From contig JAUPFP010000010.1 in the NCBI GenBank assembly GCA_036925085.1, positions 3,031,688-3,095,687 of the forward strand: a DNA stretch of 64,000 bases, given 5' to 3'. The position numbers were made by a program, and so were the translations under genes. Each line of letters opens with the position of its first letter. The first letter of the stretch is position 1. Under the pieces are notes generated by a model. That model worked only from the letters and a program-made list of their open reading frames with translations. It made no database searches and was not told where the DNA came from. Shown piece by piece: positions 8,955 to 18,611 of the stretch. This DNA is from Brachycybe producta. Lineage: Eukaryota; Arthropoda; Diplopoda; Playtdesmida; Andrognathidae.

Positions 8955-9641
8955 TGTGAGCTTTTGACATCAACCAATATTTTATTACCAACCTTTAGAT
9001 GACATTTTCTACTTTTCGTTTCTTCTCTGAGCAGTATGACACCTGCACAGAGAAGATCCGAGCTGTAGAGAGAGCTGGATGGAGATAGATTGTAGTCACT
9101 CTTCTGCATGGGGGTGAAATCGATGCAGGAGAGTGGCGGCCATCTCTCTCTCTTCCGGTTGATGCTGATATACATCTTCTCCATCGGTATTCCGACTAGA
9201 GAAGATGTTGTAGCTGCTGAGAATCGTATAGCTCCTGCCCTATGAAACCTCCGGCCTCTGAAGAGAAGTTATTTACATAAACATAGAGACAACGCTACTT
9301 CTTATTACAACACTTTTATTCATTCCTTGTAAGAAGTACAGATACAAGGGTGAATAGTAAAATACTAACTGGAAATCCTCAGGCCCATTGATTTGGAATG
9401 TATCGCAAAAACAGGCAAAGGAAAGAACTGAGGAACAAAGAGGAACATGGTCCTTTTATACCTTGGACCTGTGTACACCTGCGAGGTGTAACCAGGTCCA
9501 AGTGGCCATGGTCCTTTATGTATCAATCCGCCGCTTGGGCATGAGTCAGAAAGGTGAGTCAGAGAGGAGGGAGGGACGGTTGAGAGTTGTTTACCCCCCA
9601 GGCTATGGTTTTGGCGGGATCACGATTTACAGGGTGTTACA
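8955..9641 (-). repeat. 5' LTR of element A (687 bp)
   Basis: Complete LTR, plus-strand ends TGTGAGC and GTGTTACA. It matches the copy B LTR at 54759-55446 with only a few substitutions and two small indels. On the element strand it has a TATA box (9460 to 9452) and an AATAAA signal (9320 to 9315), giving a U3-R-U5 layout. The right flank begins GTATAGTC. Confidence 0.92.
9452..9502 (-). promoter_or_regulatory. LTR core promoter: TATA box with adjacent palindrome
   Basis: TATAAAAGG reads on the minus strand at 9460-9452. Directly upstream (9462-9502) is a hairpin: 10 bp CTTGGACCTG/CAGGTCCAAG, a 2x2 internal loop, then 7 bp TACACCT/AGGTGTA around a 3-base loop. The arrangement is retained in copy B and, in part, in the relic LTRs at 11275, 14400 and 50530. 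Confidence 0.6.
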
Positions 9642-10020
9642 GTATAGTCTTAATAAAGTTGAGCATGTCCTCTCACGAGCAGATACTCAAAACGAAGCCG
9701 ACTAGGTGCTCAAAAATGAGTATATAATTTTAATTTTCATATGATTAATAAGTTGCCTTTAAGAAAACGGAACACCTACTCTGGCGATGTGAGTAGGTGA
9801 ACACTTTCACATCATAGAATTAATTGTGGCCCCTAACCAATTAACGAAATGTAGAGCACCTGCTCACAGCTTTAGCAGTTGCTCCATAACATGAAAAGGC
9901 GCTTAAAATTTGAGCATCTACTCACACAATGTATTCATTCATACTTATAGCCTGGTGACCACCTACTCCAAAAACTTGAGGAAAGAGCAGGTACTCCGTT
10001 TTATTAATATAATACCAATT
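9642..10020. other. Cluster of GAGCAnnTACTC-like motifs
   Basis: About eight copies of an imperfect palindrome of the type GAGCAnnTRCTC, or its halves, lie in 350 bp (for example 9678, 9773, 9797, 9854, 9912, 9985). No frame or known element explains them. They may be a decayed short tandem repeat or a binding-site cluster. Confidence 0.45.
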
Positions 10021-10332
10021 ACGCAAGTGATTGACATCGTCCATGGCTCGTCCATAAAACAGACGAGCTCGGTGTCAATATAAACAGTTCAATCGAAAAC
10101 CCTTCAACAATTTTTTTCTCAAGCTCTCTGTCGCGCTCATATCCCACTGTCGTTATGTACCTGTATAAATGGACCCACAAAAGTATTTTCACGTTGATTA
10201 TCTTTCAAAATAAACGTTTATGACAAGAAATTAAGAAAAATCGTCTCGTTAAAGTTGTGTCATTTTCAAACAACCCTTAAGTGATTCAACTCTTCTAGTT
10301 TCTAAAATAAATTCATTTTGCACCTGAGGCGT
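10021..10332. other. No recognised feature
   Basis: AT-rich sequence with no convincing frame or repeat relation to the rest of the window. Confidence 0.5.
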
Positions 10333-11165
10333 TTACACTTTAAGAGGCTACACAACATTGCAAAATGACTTCGAAAAGTCTCCACAAAGAGCACTAGCAT
10401 CGTGTTTCTATTGAGCCCATAGATTCCGATGTTAAAGAAAAAACGTTAATTTTTAAAATACGCAGTCGCATGCAGTACGTTTATTTTTCATATTTAAAGT
10501 TATCCAGTTTTGTTAGTTCAAAGTGCAATGTGCACTTCAAATATATGTTCATTAGTGCTAGATCGTCAAAAAATTGGAAAGTGTGCTATTTTTTTTAAAA
10601 AAAATACTTAAAAATCGCAAATTTTTAACTCTTATGTTAAACTCCATTCAGTAAGAAAAACAACCATTGAAATTGTTCATAAAAATACGTAAAAATAATT
10701 TTTAAAAAACAGAAAAAAAATCAGCACGTGTGCCAATGTGTTGGCTTCACTGTGGTTTACTTTACAGGTTTTTGTTGTTTTTTAAAAACAATTTTAGGTA
10801 TTTTTATGAACATTTTAATGGTTGTGTTTTTCTTCCTCAATGGAGTTTAACATAGTTAAAAATTAACGATATTGAAATATTTTTGAAAAATAGAAGCACA
10901 CTTTCCAATTTTTTGACGATTTATCACTAGATGAACATAAAGAATTTAAAGTGCACATTGCACTTTGAACCCATCAAAATTGGACAACTTTAAATATGAA
11001 AAATAAACATATTGGCTGCGATTATGTGTACTTTAAAAATTAACATATTTTTACCTTTAACATCGGGGTCTATGGGCACAATAGAAAAACGATGCTAACG
11101 CTCTTTGAAGAAAATTTGTTGAAGTAATTTTGCGTTGTAGCTTCTTGAGTGATTGATCTAAAGTA
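10333..11165. mobile_element. Foldback element F1, long inverted arms
   Basis: The left half (about 10333-10730) and right half (about 10741-11165) are diverged inverted copies. Examples are the AGCACTAGCATCGTGTTTCT block against its complement near 11085-11110, and AAGTGCAATGTGCACTT near 10520 against 10950-10970. There is no coding capacity. It is related to the internal arms of F2 at 42274-44217. Divergence between arms indicates an old copy. Confidence 0.7.
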
Positions 11166-11207
11166 CCCTCCTCCTTTCCAGTCTACCCTAACTCATTCTA
11201 TACTAAA

Positions 11208-11804
11208 ATTTCCTCCCTCCCTCTCTAATTGATACTCAAGTGGCGGATTGATACTCTTAGGACCATGGTCACTTGGACCTGGTTACACAGGTCCACGGTA
11301 TAAAAAGACCATGCTCCTCTTTGTTCTTCGTCCACTCTTTTGCTCAACTTTTGTACTACGTCGATTCTCATATCCGTATCACATCATGGGCCCGTGGACG
11401 CACCTTTAATTAATAGAATTCATTCTTGTAACGTTGATGTTTCTATGCAAGAATGAATAAAGTGTTTACAATATGAAACTGTGTTGTCTACTGTTCTGAA
11501 ACTAATCCTTCTCTAAACAAGCTGGAGACACCATAGGGCAAGAAAGCATATGGATCCCTACGGAGCAGCAGATATTCCAACAAAGAAGATGGACAACAAT
11601 GGCGGCCAGAAGTGGATGGTAACCACCCTTCTGACAGATTACACCCCTACACAGAAGGATGACTACAATCCATCACCATCCGACTGCTTCTGTAACTCGA
11701 ATCTTCTCCGTGTGGTCACCACGCGATCGAGGGAAGAGACTAGTTATAGAAAAGAAAGCATAATGAATTGCTTGAAAAAGTCAACAGGTCGCCTCATGCT
11801 CACA
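11208..11804 (+). mobile_element. Relic LTR of the A/B family (S1), plus orientation
   Basis: Shares the core promoter (GGACCTG/CAGGTCC hairpin at 11275-11294, then TATAAAAAG), the CCATAGGG block and the ATGCTCACA end with the A/B LTR. The start is eroded. Substantially diverged from A/B, so older. Confidence 0.75.
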
Positions 11805-12215
11805 ACATCATGGGCACGTGGACGCACCTTTGATTCTAAAACGTTCATTCTTGTGTTCATGTTTCTGTACAAGAATGAGTAAAGTGTTTATAATATGAAA
11901 CTGCGTTTATTTGTGTTTGGAAACTAACCCTTCTCTGAACAGGCCGGAGACACCATAGGGAAAGAAGACATACGGATCCCTTACGGAGTGCTTCTTCAGA
12001 GGGAAGAAGAAAGAAGAAGAAACACCGGCGATCAGAAGTGGATGGTAACCATCCTTCTGAGAGATTTCACACCTACTTAGAAGGACGACTACAATCCATC
12101 ACCATCCGATTACTTTGGTAACTCCAATCTTCCTCGTGTGGCTACCACACGATCGACCGAGGGAGGGAAGAGACGAGCTACTGATTCAAAGGTCAAAATC
12201 GCTGGTACGCTCACA
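11805..12215 (+). mobile_element. Second partial LTR (S2) in tandem with S1
   Basis: Begins directly after the S1 end inside the LTR body (ACATCATGGGCACGTGGACG) and runs to GTACGCTCACA. It repeats the same blocks as S1 with many differences. The head-to-tail arrangement of two LTR pieces suggests an old rearrangement or recombination product. Confidence 0.7.
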
Positions 12216-12985
12216 TTAACCTCTATGGATTATTGCTTTTTCTTTTTGAAAATTTAATATTTAAAGTTTTGAACTCATTAAATTGCAAATGAATACTCGA
12301 AATCACGTTTCAAATACAGTGGAAAACCGTGGGGAAAAAAATTAGGCGAGAATAACACAAACATATAAAAAGAACAGCAATTTGGACAAACAAGTTATTT
12401 TTCGATTTTTTTCTTCTCATAAACTACCTTAAACATTGTTGAAATAGGCCTAAAAAGGAAGAAGGATGCCATATTTAATATTCAAGAGTGTCTTTTTTTT
12501 TATTTCATTCTTCATGCAGATCGAGAAAAATGCAAATAACGAAAATTGATGCTGGAAAAAAACACACACACCAACCCATTAGAATAATAATTCACCTCCA
12601 TGTATAATAATACTACTATATATTTCAACATAGCCTCATAAAAAAGGAAGATAAAACAAGAAAAACACCAAAGAAACCTATTCAGAAAAAAGTCCATATG
12701 GAAAGTAATATTAATATATTAATATATAAAAATGCGTCAATGATGATGATGATGAGGATGACAAGGAACAAATGCAACCAACAACAACAACAATAACAAA
12801 AAAAAAGAGTAAAAGGAATTGCAATACAGAAACAGAAAGGAATAAAAGACAAAACAAAAACATTAATGAAATGGAATGCAACAAAGTGCAAATTATATTT
12901 TGCTATTACTACTGTACTGTAAATAATAACAGTAATAATAATAAAAATAATGTTAATGAAAAAAAGAACCAGGCTAATATAAAAA
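12216..12985. other. AT-rich, no recognised feature
   Basis: Highly AT-rich, with short microsatellite-like runs (ATG repeats near 12738, CAA repeats near 12780). Frames on either strand are low-complexity and not credible as genes. Confidence 0.55.
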
Positions 12986-13223
12986 TTAGAGGTGAGACGA
13001 AGCCTAAATTTTCTAGAATCCAAATTCGAATCCTAAAAGGTTCTCGAATCCGAATCCTAAAAGGTTCTCAAATCCATCGAACCTCGAATCTCTAGAATCC
13101 TTCATATAAGAATCCTATGTTAATTAAGAAGATACCAATAAATGAAATAATATTAAATATTAAATTATTAATAATAAAAACAAGTGTGGCACTCAGGGTT
13201 GCCACAAGGTAATGGATGACATT

Positions 13224-14575
13224 TCTGAGCGTTGACGACCCGTTGACCAATTTGAGCAACTCATTATGCTCTCTTTTCTGTAGCTTGTTTCTTCCCTAGA
13301 TTGCGTAGTAACCACATGGAGAAGATTCGTGTTACAGAAGTAGTCGGATGGTGATGGATTGTAGTCGTCCTTCTGAGTATAGGTGTGTAATCTTTCTCTG
13401 AAGAATGGTTACCCTCAACTTTTGGTCGCCATTGTAGTTCACCTTCCTCTTGGTTGGAAGATTTGCTGCTCCATAGGGATCCATATGCTTTCTTGCCCTA
13501 TGGTGTCTCTGGCTTGTCTACAGAAGGATTAGTTTCACAACAGTAGACAACACAGTTTCATATCGCAAACACTTTTATTCACTCTTGTATAGAAACAGTA
13601 ACGTTACAAGAACAGGGGTGTAGCTAGGCAACCGCAAGACCTGCAAACTGCGGGGGTGCGCAGCAGGTTTGGGGGCACAAAAAACGAAATGAAAGTTATG
13701 TATTTTCAAAAATAAGTGAATAAATTAAGAGAGAGAGAGTGATTCCGAATTGCTCGCTTAATTTTTTAGTTAATTTCGAAAATAAATCGCCTTTTAAAAA
13801 CTACATACTTGCACCAGTAAATCTTCATAGAGATCAATGGGCATGGTGGAATAATGGTAGGAATAGTCGGAAAAATAGTAGGAACAGACGAAAGGTTAGG
13901 TTTAGTTAAATTAAGCTTGTTGCAGGGGGTCTGGGGGCGCAGCCCCCTCTTCTTAAATCAAATTAGTCCATTGTTCGACTGTTCCCTATTTTGATTAATG
14001 GGAAGAACGGTCGGAACAATGGACGCGTTTGTTTTAATAATTCTTTAAAAAATGGGGGCTGGGCCCCCAAGACCCCCTGCAACAAGCTTAATTTCCTAAC
14101 ATTTCCTAACCTTCCGACTGTTCCTACTGTTGTTCAGACCTGTTCCGCCGTTCATCAAAATAGTACCCCCACCCAGTATGAGGGCTCTGTGGAGAGTAAG
14201 GTAAGGGGGCGCAAAGTTTTAAGCGGCGGGGGGTGCAACCAAGCCTAGCTATGCCACTGTACAAGAATGAATAGTTATTAATCAATCAAAGGTGCGTCCA
14301 CATGCCCATGATGTGATATGGATATAGTAATGGACGTAGTACAAGAGTTGAGCAGAAGAGTGGACTAAGAACAAAGAGGAGCATGGTCCTTTTATACTTT
14401 GGACCTGTGTACACCTACGAGGTGTAACCAGGTCCAAGTGACCATGGTCCTAAAAGGTATTAATCCGCCACTTAGAATTAGGACATAGAAAGAGGGTGGG
14501 ACAAAGATGAGTTGTTTACCCCCCCCCCCCCCAAGGCTATTGTTTTGGCGGGAGCATGAGTTACTGGGTGTTACA
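13224..14575 (-). mobile_element. Solo LTR S3 of the A/B family inside R1
   Basis: Minus-oriented LTR with ends TCTGAGC and GTGTTACA, flanked by the 4-bp duplication CATT (13220-13223 and 14576-14579). It carries the same TATA and palindrome unit near 14395-14440. After subtracting the hAT insertion it is about 700 bp, as expected for the family. Diverged from A/B, so an older insertion. Confidence 0.8.
13613..14259. mobile_element. Non-autonomous hAT element (647 bp) inside S3
   Basis: Terminal repeats CAGGGGTGTAGCTAGGC and (reverse) CAGTGGCATAGCTAGGC, with a perfect 8-bp duplication TACAAGAA at 13605-13612 and 14260-14267. Internal arms near 13905-13955 and 14053-14100 are inverted copies (GCAGGGGGTCTGGGGGCGCA and its complement). 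No transposase; mobilised in trans by a hAT transposase (known for such MITEs). Confidence 0.9.
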
Positions 14576-14816
14576 CATTGGTGATCCGGTTACCACCGAA
14601 ATCGCAACAATCGCCGGTTTTATTTTGTTAGTGAACACTTCTATTGGACGTCAATGGAGTTTAAACTAATTTTATCAAAGTTTTAACAGTTTTTTTTTTG
14701 AAGGATAAGTTTCTAAAGACGAAAAAAAAAGCAGCGAAGATTCGAGTTTTCGAATCTCGGAATATTTTTCAAGATTCACGGGATTCGAGGATTCGAATGG
14801 CCCATTCCTATAAAAA

Positions 14817-15210
14817 ACAGCTCTACAATTTTACGATATGATGCAACTTTGAAATTAAATTTCAAACAAATCCCCCCTCCCCTCTCCCCCTTCCTTCTTG
14901 CAAGAAAAAAAAATGAATTCGTTAATTATTTTTTTAAAAAAAAACATAACGTAATCAGAAATAGCTGAAATTGACATTTTTGAAAGAAAGAAAGTTGCAA
15001 AATGTAATTTTTGCATTAATCATGCAACACAAAAACTAATTTCAGCAACAAACACAGAAATAAAAAAATAATTACCGTAGATTGAATTTAGACAAGTTAT
15101 ATTTAATATTTACTTCAACATTTTATCAAAAAAACGTCACTAGAAACGAGAAACACTATTTTAGAAGCAACATTAATAAAACTGGAAAAGTGTTTTAGAA
15201 ACTAAAAACT
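14817..15210. other. No recognised feature
   Basis: AT-rich with poly-A and poly-C/T runs. No credible frame. Confidence 0.5.
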
Positions 15211-15262
15211 TCATCCCGTTTTCTAACGGAATATATATATATTCCGTTAGAAAACGGGATGA
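15211..15262. repeat. Perfect 52-bp palindrome
   Basis: The 26-bp arm (TCATCCCGTTTTCTAACGGA followed by ATATAT) is followed immediately by its exact complement with no loop. The right arm doubles as the left end of MITE M1. Confidence 0.9.
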
Positions 15263-15444
15263 ACAGAAGTTGGCTCCGCCCTTTTTATGACGACCAATAA
15301 CTTCTATTTGGTTGGTTATGTAGTCTGACGTCACATGCTCCGCAATTTTCAACGTCGAACCACACAACAAACCAATTAGAAGTTGCCAGTCGTCATAAAA
15401 AGGGCGGAACCAACTTCTGTGGGTCCCGATTTCTAATTGCCTGT
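15247..15444. mobile_element. MITE M1, CAGGCAATT family
   Basis: A roughly 200-bp palindromic element: GAACAGAAGTTGGCTCCGCC on the left mirrors GGCGGAACCAACTTCTG on the right. The right end CTAATTGCCTGT matches M2 and M3; the left outer end has been replaced by the palindrome at 15211-15262. No coding capacity. Confidence 0.75.
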
Positions 15445-16210
15445 ACAAAGAATCCTGGTGTGTACTACACACTTTAAAAATAAAAGTCGAAAGATAATAA
15501 GAAAGAATAGATTCAGTCAGTACCCAGTTTGACTCTAGCCTAGCTAAACTAACTGGTTTTTGAAAACAAGGAAGACGGGAGGAGTTTTCTAGTTCTGGCA
15601 TACATGTATATAATGCAATTACCATTTCAGAAAATTGCTCTCAAGCATAATAAATGTCAAGAATTTGGACAAGTAAAAACTCCAACGATCGAACCATCAC
15701 ACACACAACATTGATTCTGCTCGTCAAAAAAAAAAAAAAAAGACAGCTCTAATTAAATTATTATTTTTTCCTGACGTTTGTGGTATTGTCCATCAAATTC
15801 AATATATATTCACTTAAATTTTAACCCACAAAACCATAAAACTTAATCAAAAGCTTAAACAACAAACCCAAAACACACAAAGCCCATTTACACAAAAACA
15901 AACATTTTCGACGTCCATCAAAGTCAATTCTTGATAGCGACACACACACCATCACAAGTTGGGATTGAAATAGAAACCATCGAAATACAAACAGGAGGAG
16001 GAGGAGGAGGAGGAGGAGGAAAACCGGTCTTCGACAGACGTGGCAGTTTCAGATTAGGTCTTACAAGAAGTACAGTGAGAAAGAACACAATTTTGAGTGA
16101 ATGGATGAATGTAAATTTCACAAAATTCACAACTGTTTAACAAGAAGTAAAATCAAATAGGAAAATTGCATTTAGCTGCATTTAAAAAATTAAAAATTTT
16201 CAATATATAT
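15445..16210. other. No supported gene; GGA microsatellite inside
   Basis: AT-rich. A (GGA)n tract at about 15994-16020 keeps frames open on both strands around 15931-16140 and encodes polyglycine or polyproline. I do not count this as a gene, although the plus-strand frame after the tract is not low-complexity. Confidence 0.45.
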
Positions 16211-16309
16211 CAGGGTTGTTTGATTAAAATCAAATGATTAAAATCATGTGATTTAAACCACATTTTAAATCTAAATCAATAAAAAAGATCATGATTTTTA
16301 ACAACCCTG
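16211..16309. mobile_element. Short hAT-like MITE (99 bp)
   Basis: Ends CAGGGTTGTT and AACAACCCTG form an inverted pair; the interior is built of ATTAAAATCA-type inverted motifs. No clear 8-bp duplication remains, so assignment to hAT rests on the CAGGG terminus. Confidence 0.6.
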
Positions 16310-17445
16310 CTTTTCGAGCTTTTACAGACTTCTGGGGGTCTAGTTGACTGCTCCTGAGGCATTTTTAGTTTTCAGAGCTCATTTAAATATTTTTCAACTT
16401 TTGGCCGTTTTTTTTCTTAAAAAAAAAAGGCAAACTATCACTCCATGTTGCACGTGTGAAATCGCGCGCTTTTGGTCGAGGCTTCCCGCTTGAAAATAAC
16501 CCATCTTTAAACAGATAATATTTTTTTTAGTTTTTGTCTACACAAAAGTTTATTTTGAAAGATATCAAAAATACGAAAACGATTCTTTAAATGATTGAAC
16601 ATGGAGAACAATTCAGTTAACTCAACTGCATTCTTTGACATAATGTGATTAACCACATTATACAACCACATTAAATATGTTACTTCCTGTGTTCAAATCA
16701 ATTTTAATCTACAAACAACATGGTTTTTACTCCTGAAGCTCGAAAATCAGCTGTTCATAAATTGTCATACTGTGTTATTGAATAAAGCAGCTCCTCGTAA
16801 TCGGGGGGGGGGGGGGGGAAGAAATGTCTTCACGTTTATTGTCCTCGTCAAGCCATTTACGTAATAAACTAATAAAACGAATTGCGTTAGTAAATTCTGA
16901 ACTAATCCTATATGTCTTTAATAACCACATTCTAACCTCTAAAAAAAAAAAAAAAAAAAGAGGTGAAAACCACATTATTAGCTATTAGAAAAATGTCAGC
17001 CATAAAAAAATCAATCGAAATGATTGAAAGGGAGAACAATTCTTTACATGTAACAAGTATTTAATCAACAGTTTCCAAAGAAAAAAAAAAACCAACCCAG
17101 TGATATTATTTACCTGGATCTAAGAAAATTCAAACATTCCTAGAACCCGACCCCCCACCTTGGTTTATTTCCATTTTTGCCCCACAACAAGGGCGAGCGC
17201 AGACGACAATCAGGCGGGTAGTGGGGGTCAGCACACACGACCGTCAACGCCCGTCAAATGTTTGCATGAGGCCGACATAACGCAAAAGCACACGACCGTG
17301 TCAGTTTGTCGGTGGTTGGGGCTTGTGCGCACACCCGTCCAGAAACTATGTAAAACTAAACCGCCCTACTTGTTATACCTGTTAATTAGTAGTTCGTGCG
17401 CGCTGCCACTGTCTGGCATTGTCTGCCACCGATTGTCTGTCGTCA
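16310..17445. other. No supported gene; fragment of a dispersed repeat
   Basis: 16310-16430 is a partial copy of the repeat that is tandem at 46390-46810 (shared CTCCTGAGGCATTTT and ATTTTTCAACTTTTGG). The rest is AT-rich with a poly-G run at 16803-16818 and a GC-richer part at 17160-17440 that shows no recognisable frame. Confidence 0.5.
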
Positions 17446-17649
17446 CAGGCAATTAGAAATCGGGACGCGCAGAACTTGGCTCCGCCCCTTTTTGACGACT
17501 GGCAACTTCTATAATTGGTTTGTTGTGTGGTTCGACATTGTAAAGGACGGAGCATGTGACATCAGACTACATAACCAACCAATTAGAAGTTGCGTTCAAC
17601 ATAAAAAGATCGGAGCCAATTTCTGCGTGTCTCGATTTCTAATTGCCTC
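17446..17649. mobile_element. MITE M2, CAGGCAATT family
   Basis: About 204 bp with terminal CAGGCAATTAGAAATCGGGA and its inverted counterpart TCTCGATTTCTAATTGCCT. Internal CTCCGCCCC/GATCGGAG and AACTTCTA...TTAGAAGTTG mirror arms. Non-coding. Confidence 0.8.
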
Positions 17650-18404
17650 TTCTGTTGTCTGCGCTCGCGCTAAAGGCAGGTTCACATTATAGAGATGTTC
17701 ACGCTCAGCTCGCAATGGTTAAATTTGAAATACCACTCTCTGAACGCCATGCTCGCGCGCGCATATAGATATTTCTATTCTGGGTGAGGAATTCGGCACG
17801 TGCAGAACATACTGAAAAATGCATGCAAACGTTTGAGTTTACATGAAGGTCTATGGCATCCTTAATTTTCTTTTAGCCTATTTTAACATGAGTGTGGAGC
17901 TCGCGCGCTCCACAAGCCCCCATTCAAAACGTGCCTTCTCCATTAGTCAGAAATATGTAACACGTTTAAAGTCTCGTGCGTGCTGAGGTACACGCGTTTG
18001 AATTTCCTAAAATAAAGTGTACTTTTTATGTAATAATTACAATTCGGTGCGCAAATTGTGGATAAACACCTTTAAAAATGCTAAATTTTGGAACTTTTTT
18101 TAAATTTGAATTAAAATTGAATTTTTTTTTAAAAAATGAAGAGGGTAGAAAATTAGGCTTGTTGGGTGGTCTGGGGAGCGCAACCTCCCGGGTTTAGTTA
18201 TAAACAATGCCACATCATTGTGTATAACTGAAGATTAATAATTTGCTCAACGAACATTACATTTTTAATTGACTGAGACCCCCTCCCCCCAACAACAAAC
18301 CTTACTTTATACATACTTATTAGTAGTTATTACTAAAAAAAATTAATATGCAATAATTAACAAACCTCTTGGAGAAAAAAAACCTCAATAGTTAGCTTTG
18401 TAAG
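17650..18404. other. No recognised gene
   Basis: Contains CGCGCG-rich patches. A block near 17784-17815 (TGAGGAATTCGGCACGTGCA) recurs inverted near 19255-19290, which hints at the ends of an older element spanning 17.8-19.3 kb. No frame is convincing. Confidence 0.4.
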
Positions 18405-18611
18405 ACAGGCAATTAGAAACCGAGACAACCAGAAGTTGGCTCCGCCCTTTTTTTTGACGGCTGGCAACTTCTAATTGGTTGGTTATGTAGTCTAACGTCA
18501 CATGCTCCACCCTTTTCAACGTCAAACCACACAACAAACCAATAAGAAGTTGCCGTTAGTTATAAAAAGGGCGGAGCCAACTTCTGTTCATCCCGTTTTC
18601 TAATTGCCTGT
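18405..18611. mobile_element. MITE M3, CAGGCAATT family
   Basis: About 207 bp with complete terminal inverted repeats ACAGGCAATTAGAAAC and TTCTAATTGCCTGT and the same palindromic interior as M1 and M2. Best preserved of the three. Confidence 0.85.

Larger units (their letters stand above)
1..9641 (-). mobile_element. Element A: large non-autonomous LTR retrotransposon, copy 1
   Basis: The element reads on the minus strand: 5' LTR (8955-9641), primer site, 2.4 kb leader, gag-protease frame (6536 to 4155), 1.5 kb spacer, ORF2 (2658 to 481), short 3' tail, and the start of the 3' LTR (78 to 1, cut by the window edge). LTR ends are TGTAACACCC and GCTCACA. With a complete second LTR it would be about 10.25 kb. 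No reverse transcriptase, RNase H or integrase motif is visible in any frame. This is a fossil-type entry that looks whole over the visible part, with no obvious breaks in its two long frames. It is about 98-99% identical to copy B at 54759-64000 by eye, so it is young. The gag and aspartic protease types suggest Ty3/Gypsy-like ancestry (inference). Confidence 0.9.
12986..14808. mobile_element. hAT-type MITE R1, split by a solo LTR
   Basis: Outer ends TTAGAGGTGAGACGA and GGCCCATTCC are flanked by the 8-bp duplication TATAAAAA (12978-12985 and 14809-14816), which fits hAT. The ATTCGAATCC-rich ends and internal GTGGCACT...GGTGATCCGG block match R2 (23061-23493). Without the inserted LTR it would be about 470 bp. 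Confidence 0.75.

Noticed and set aside
15931-16140. Plus-strand frame with polyglycine, and its antisense polyproline frame
   Set aside because: Both strands stay open because of the (GGA)n microsatellite; no splice context or similarity that I can defend.
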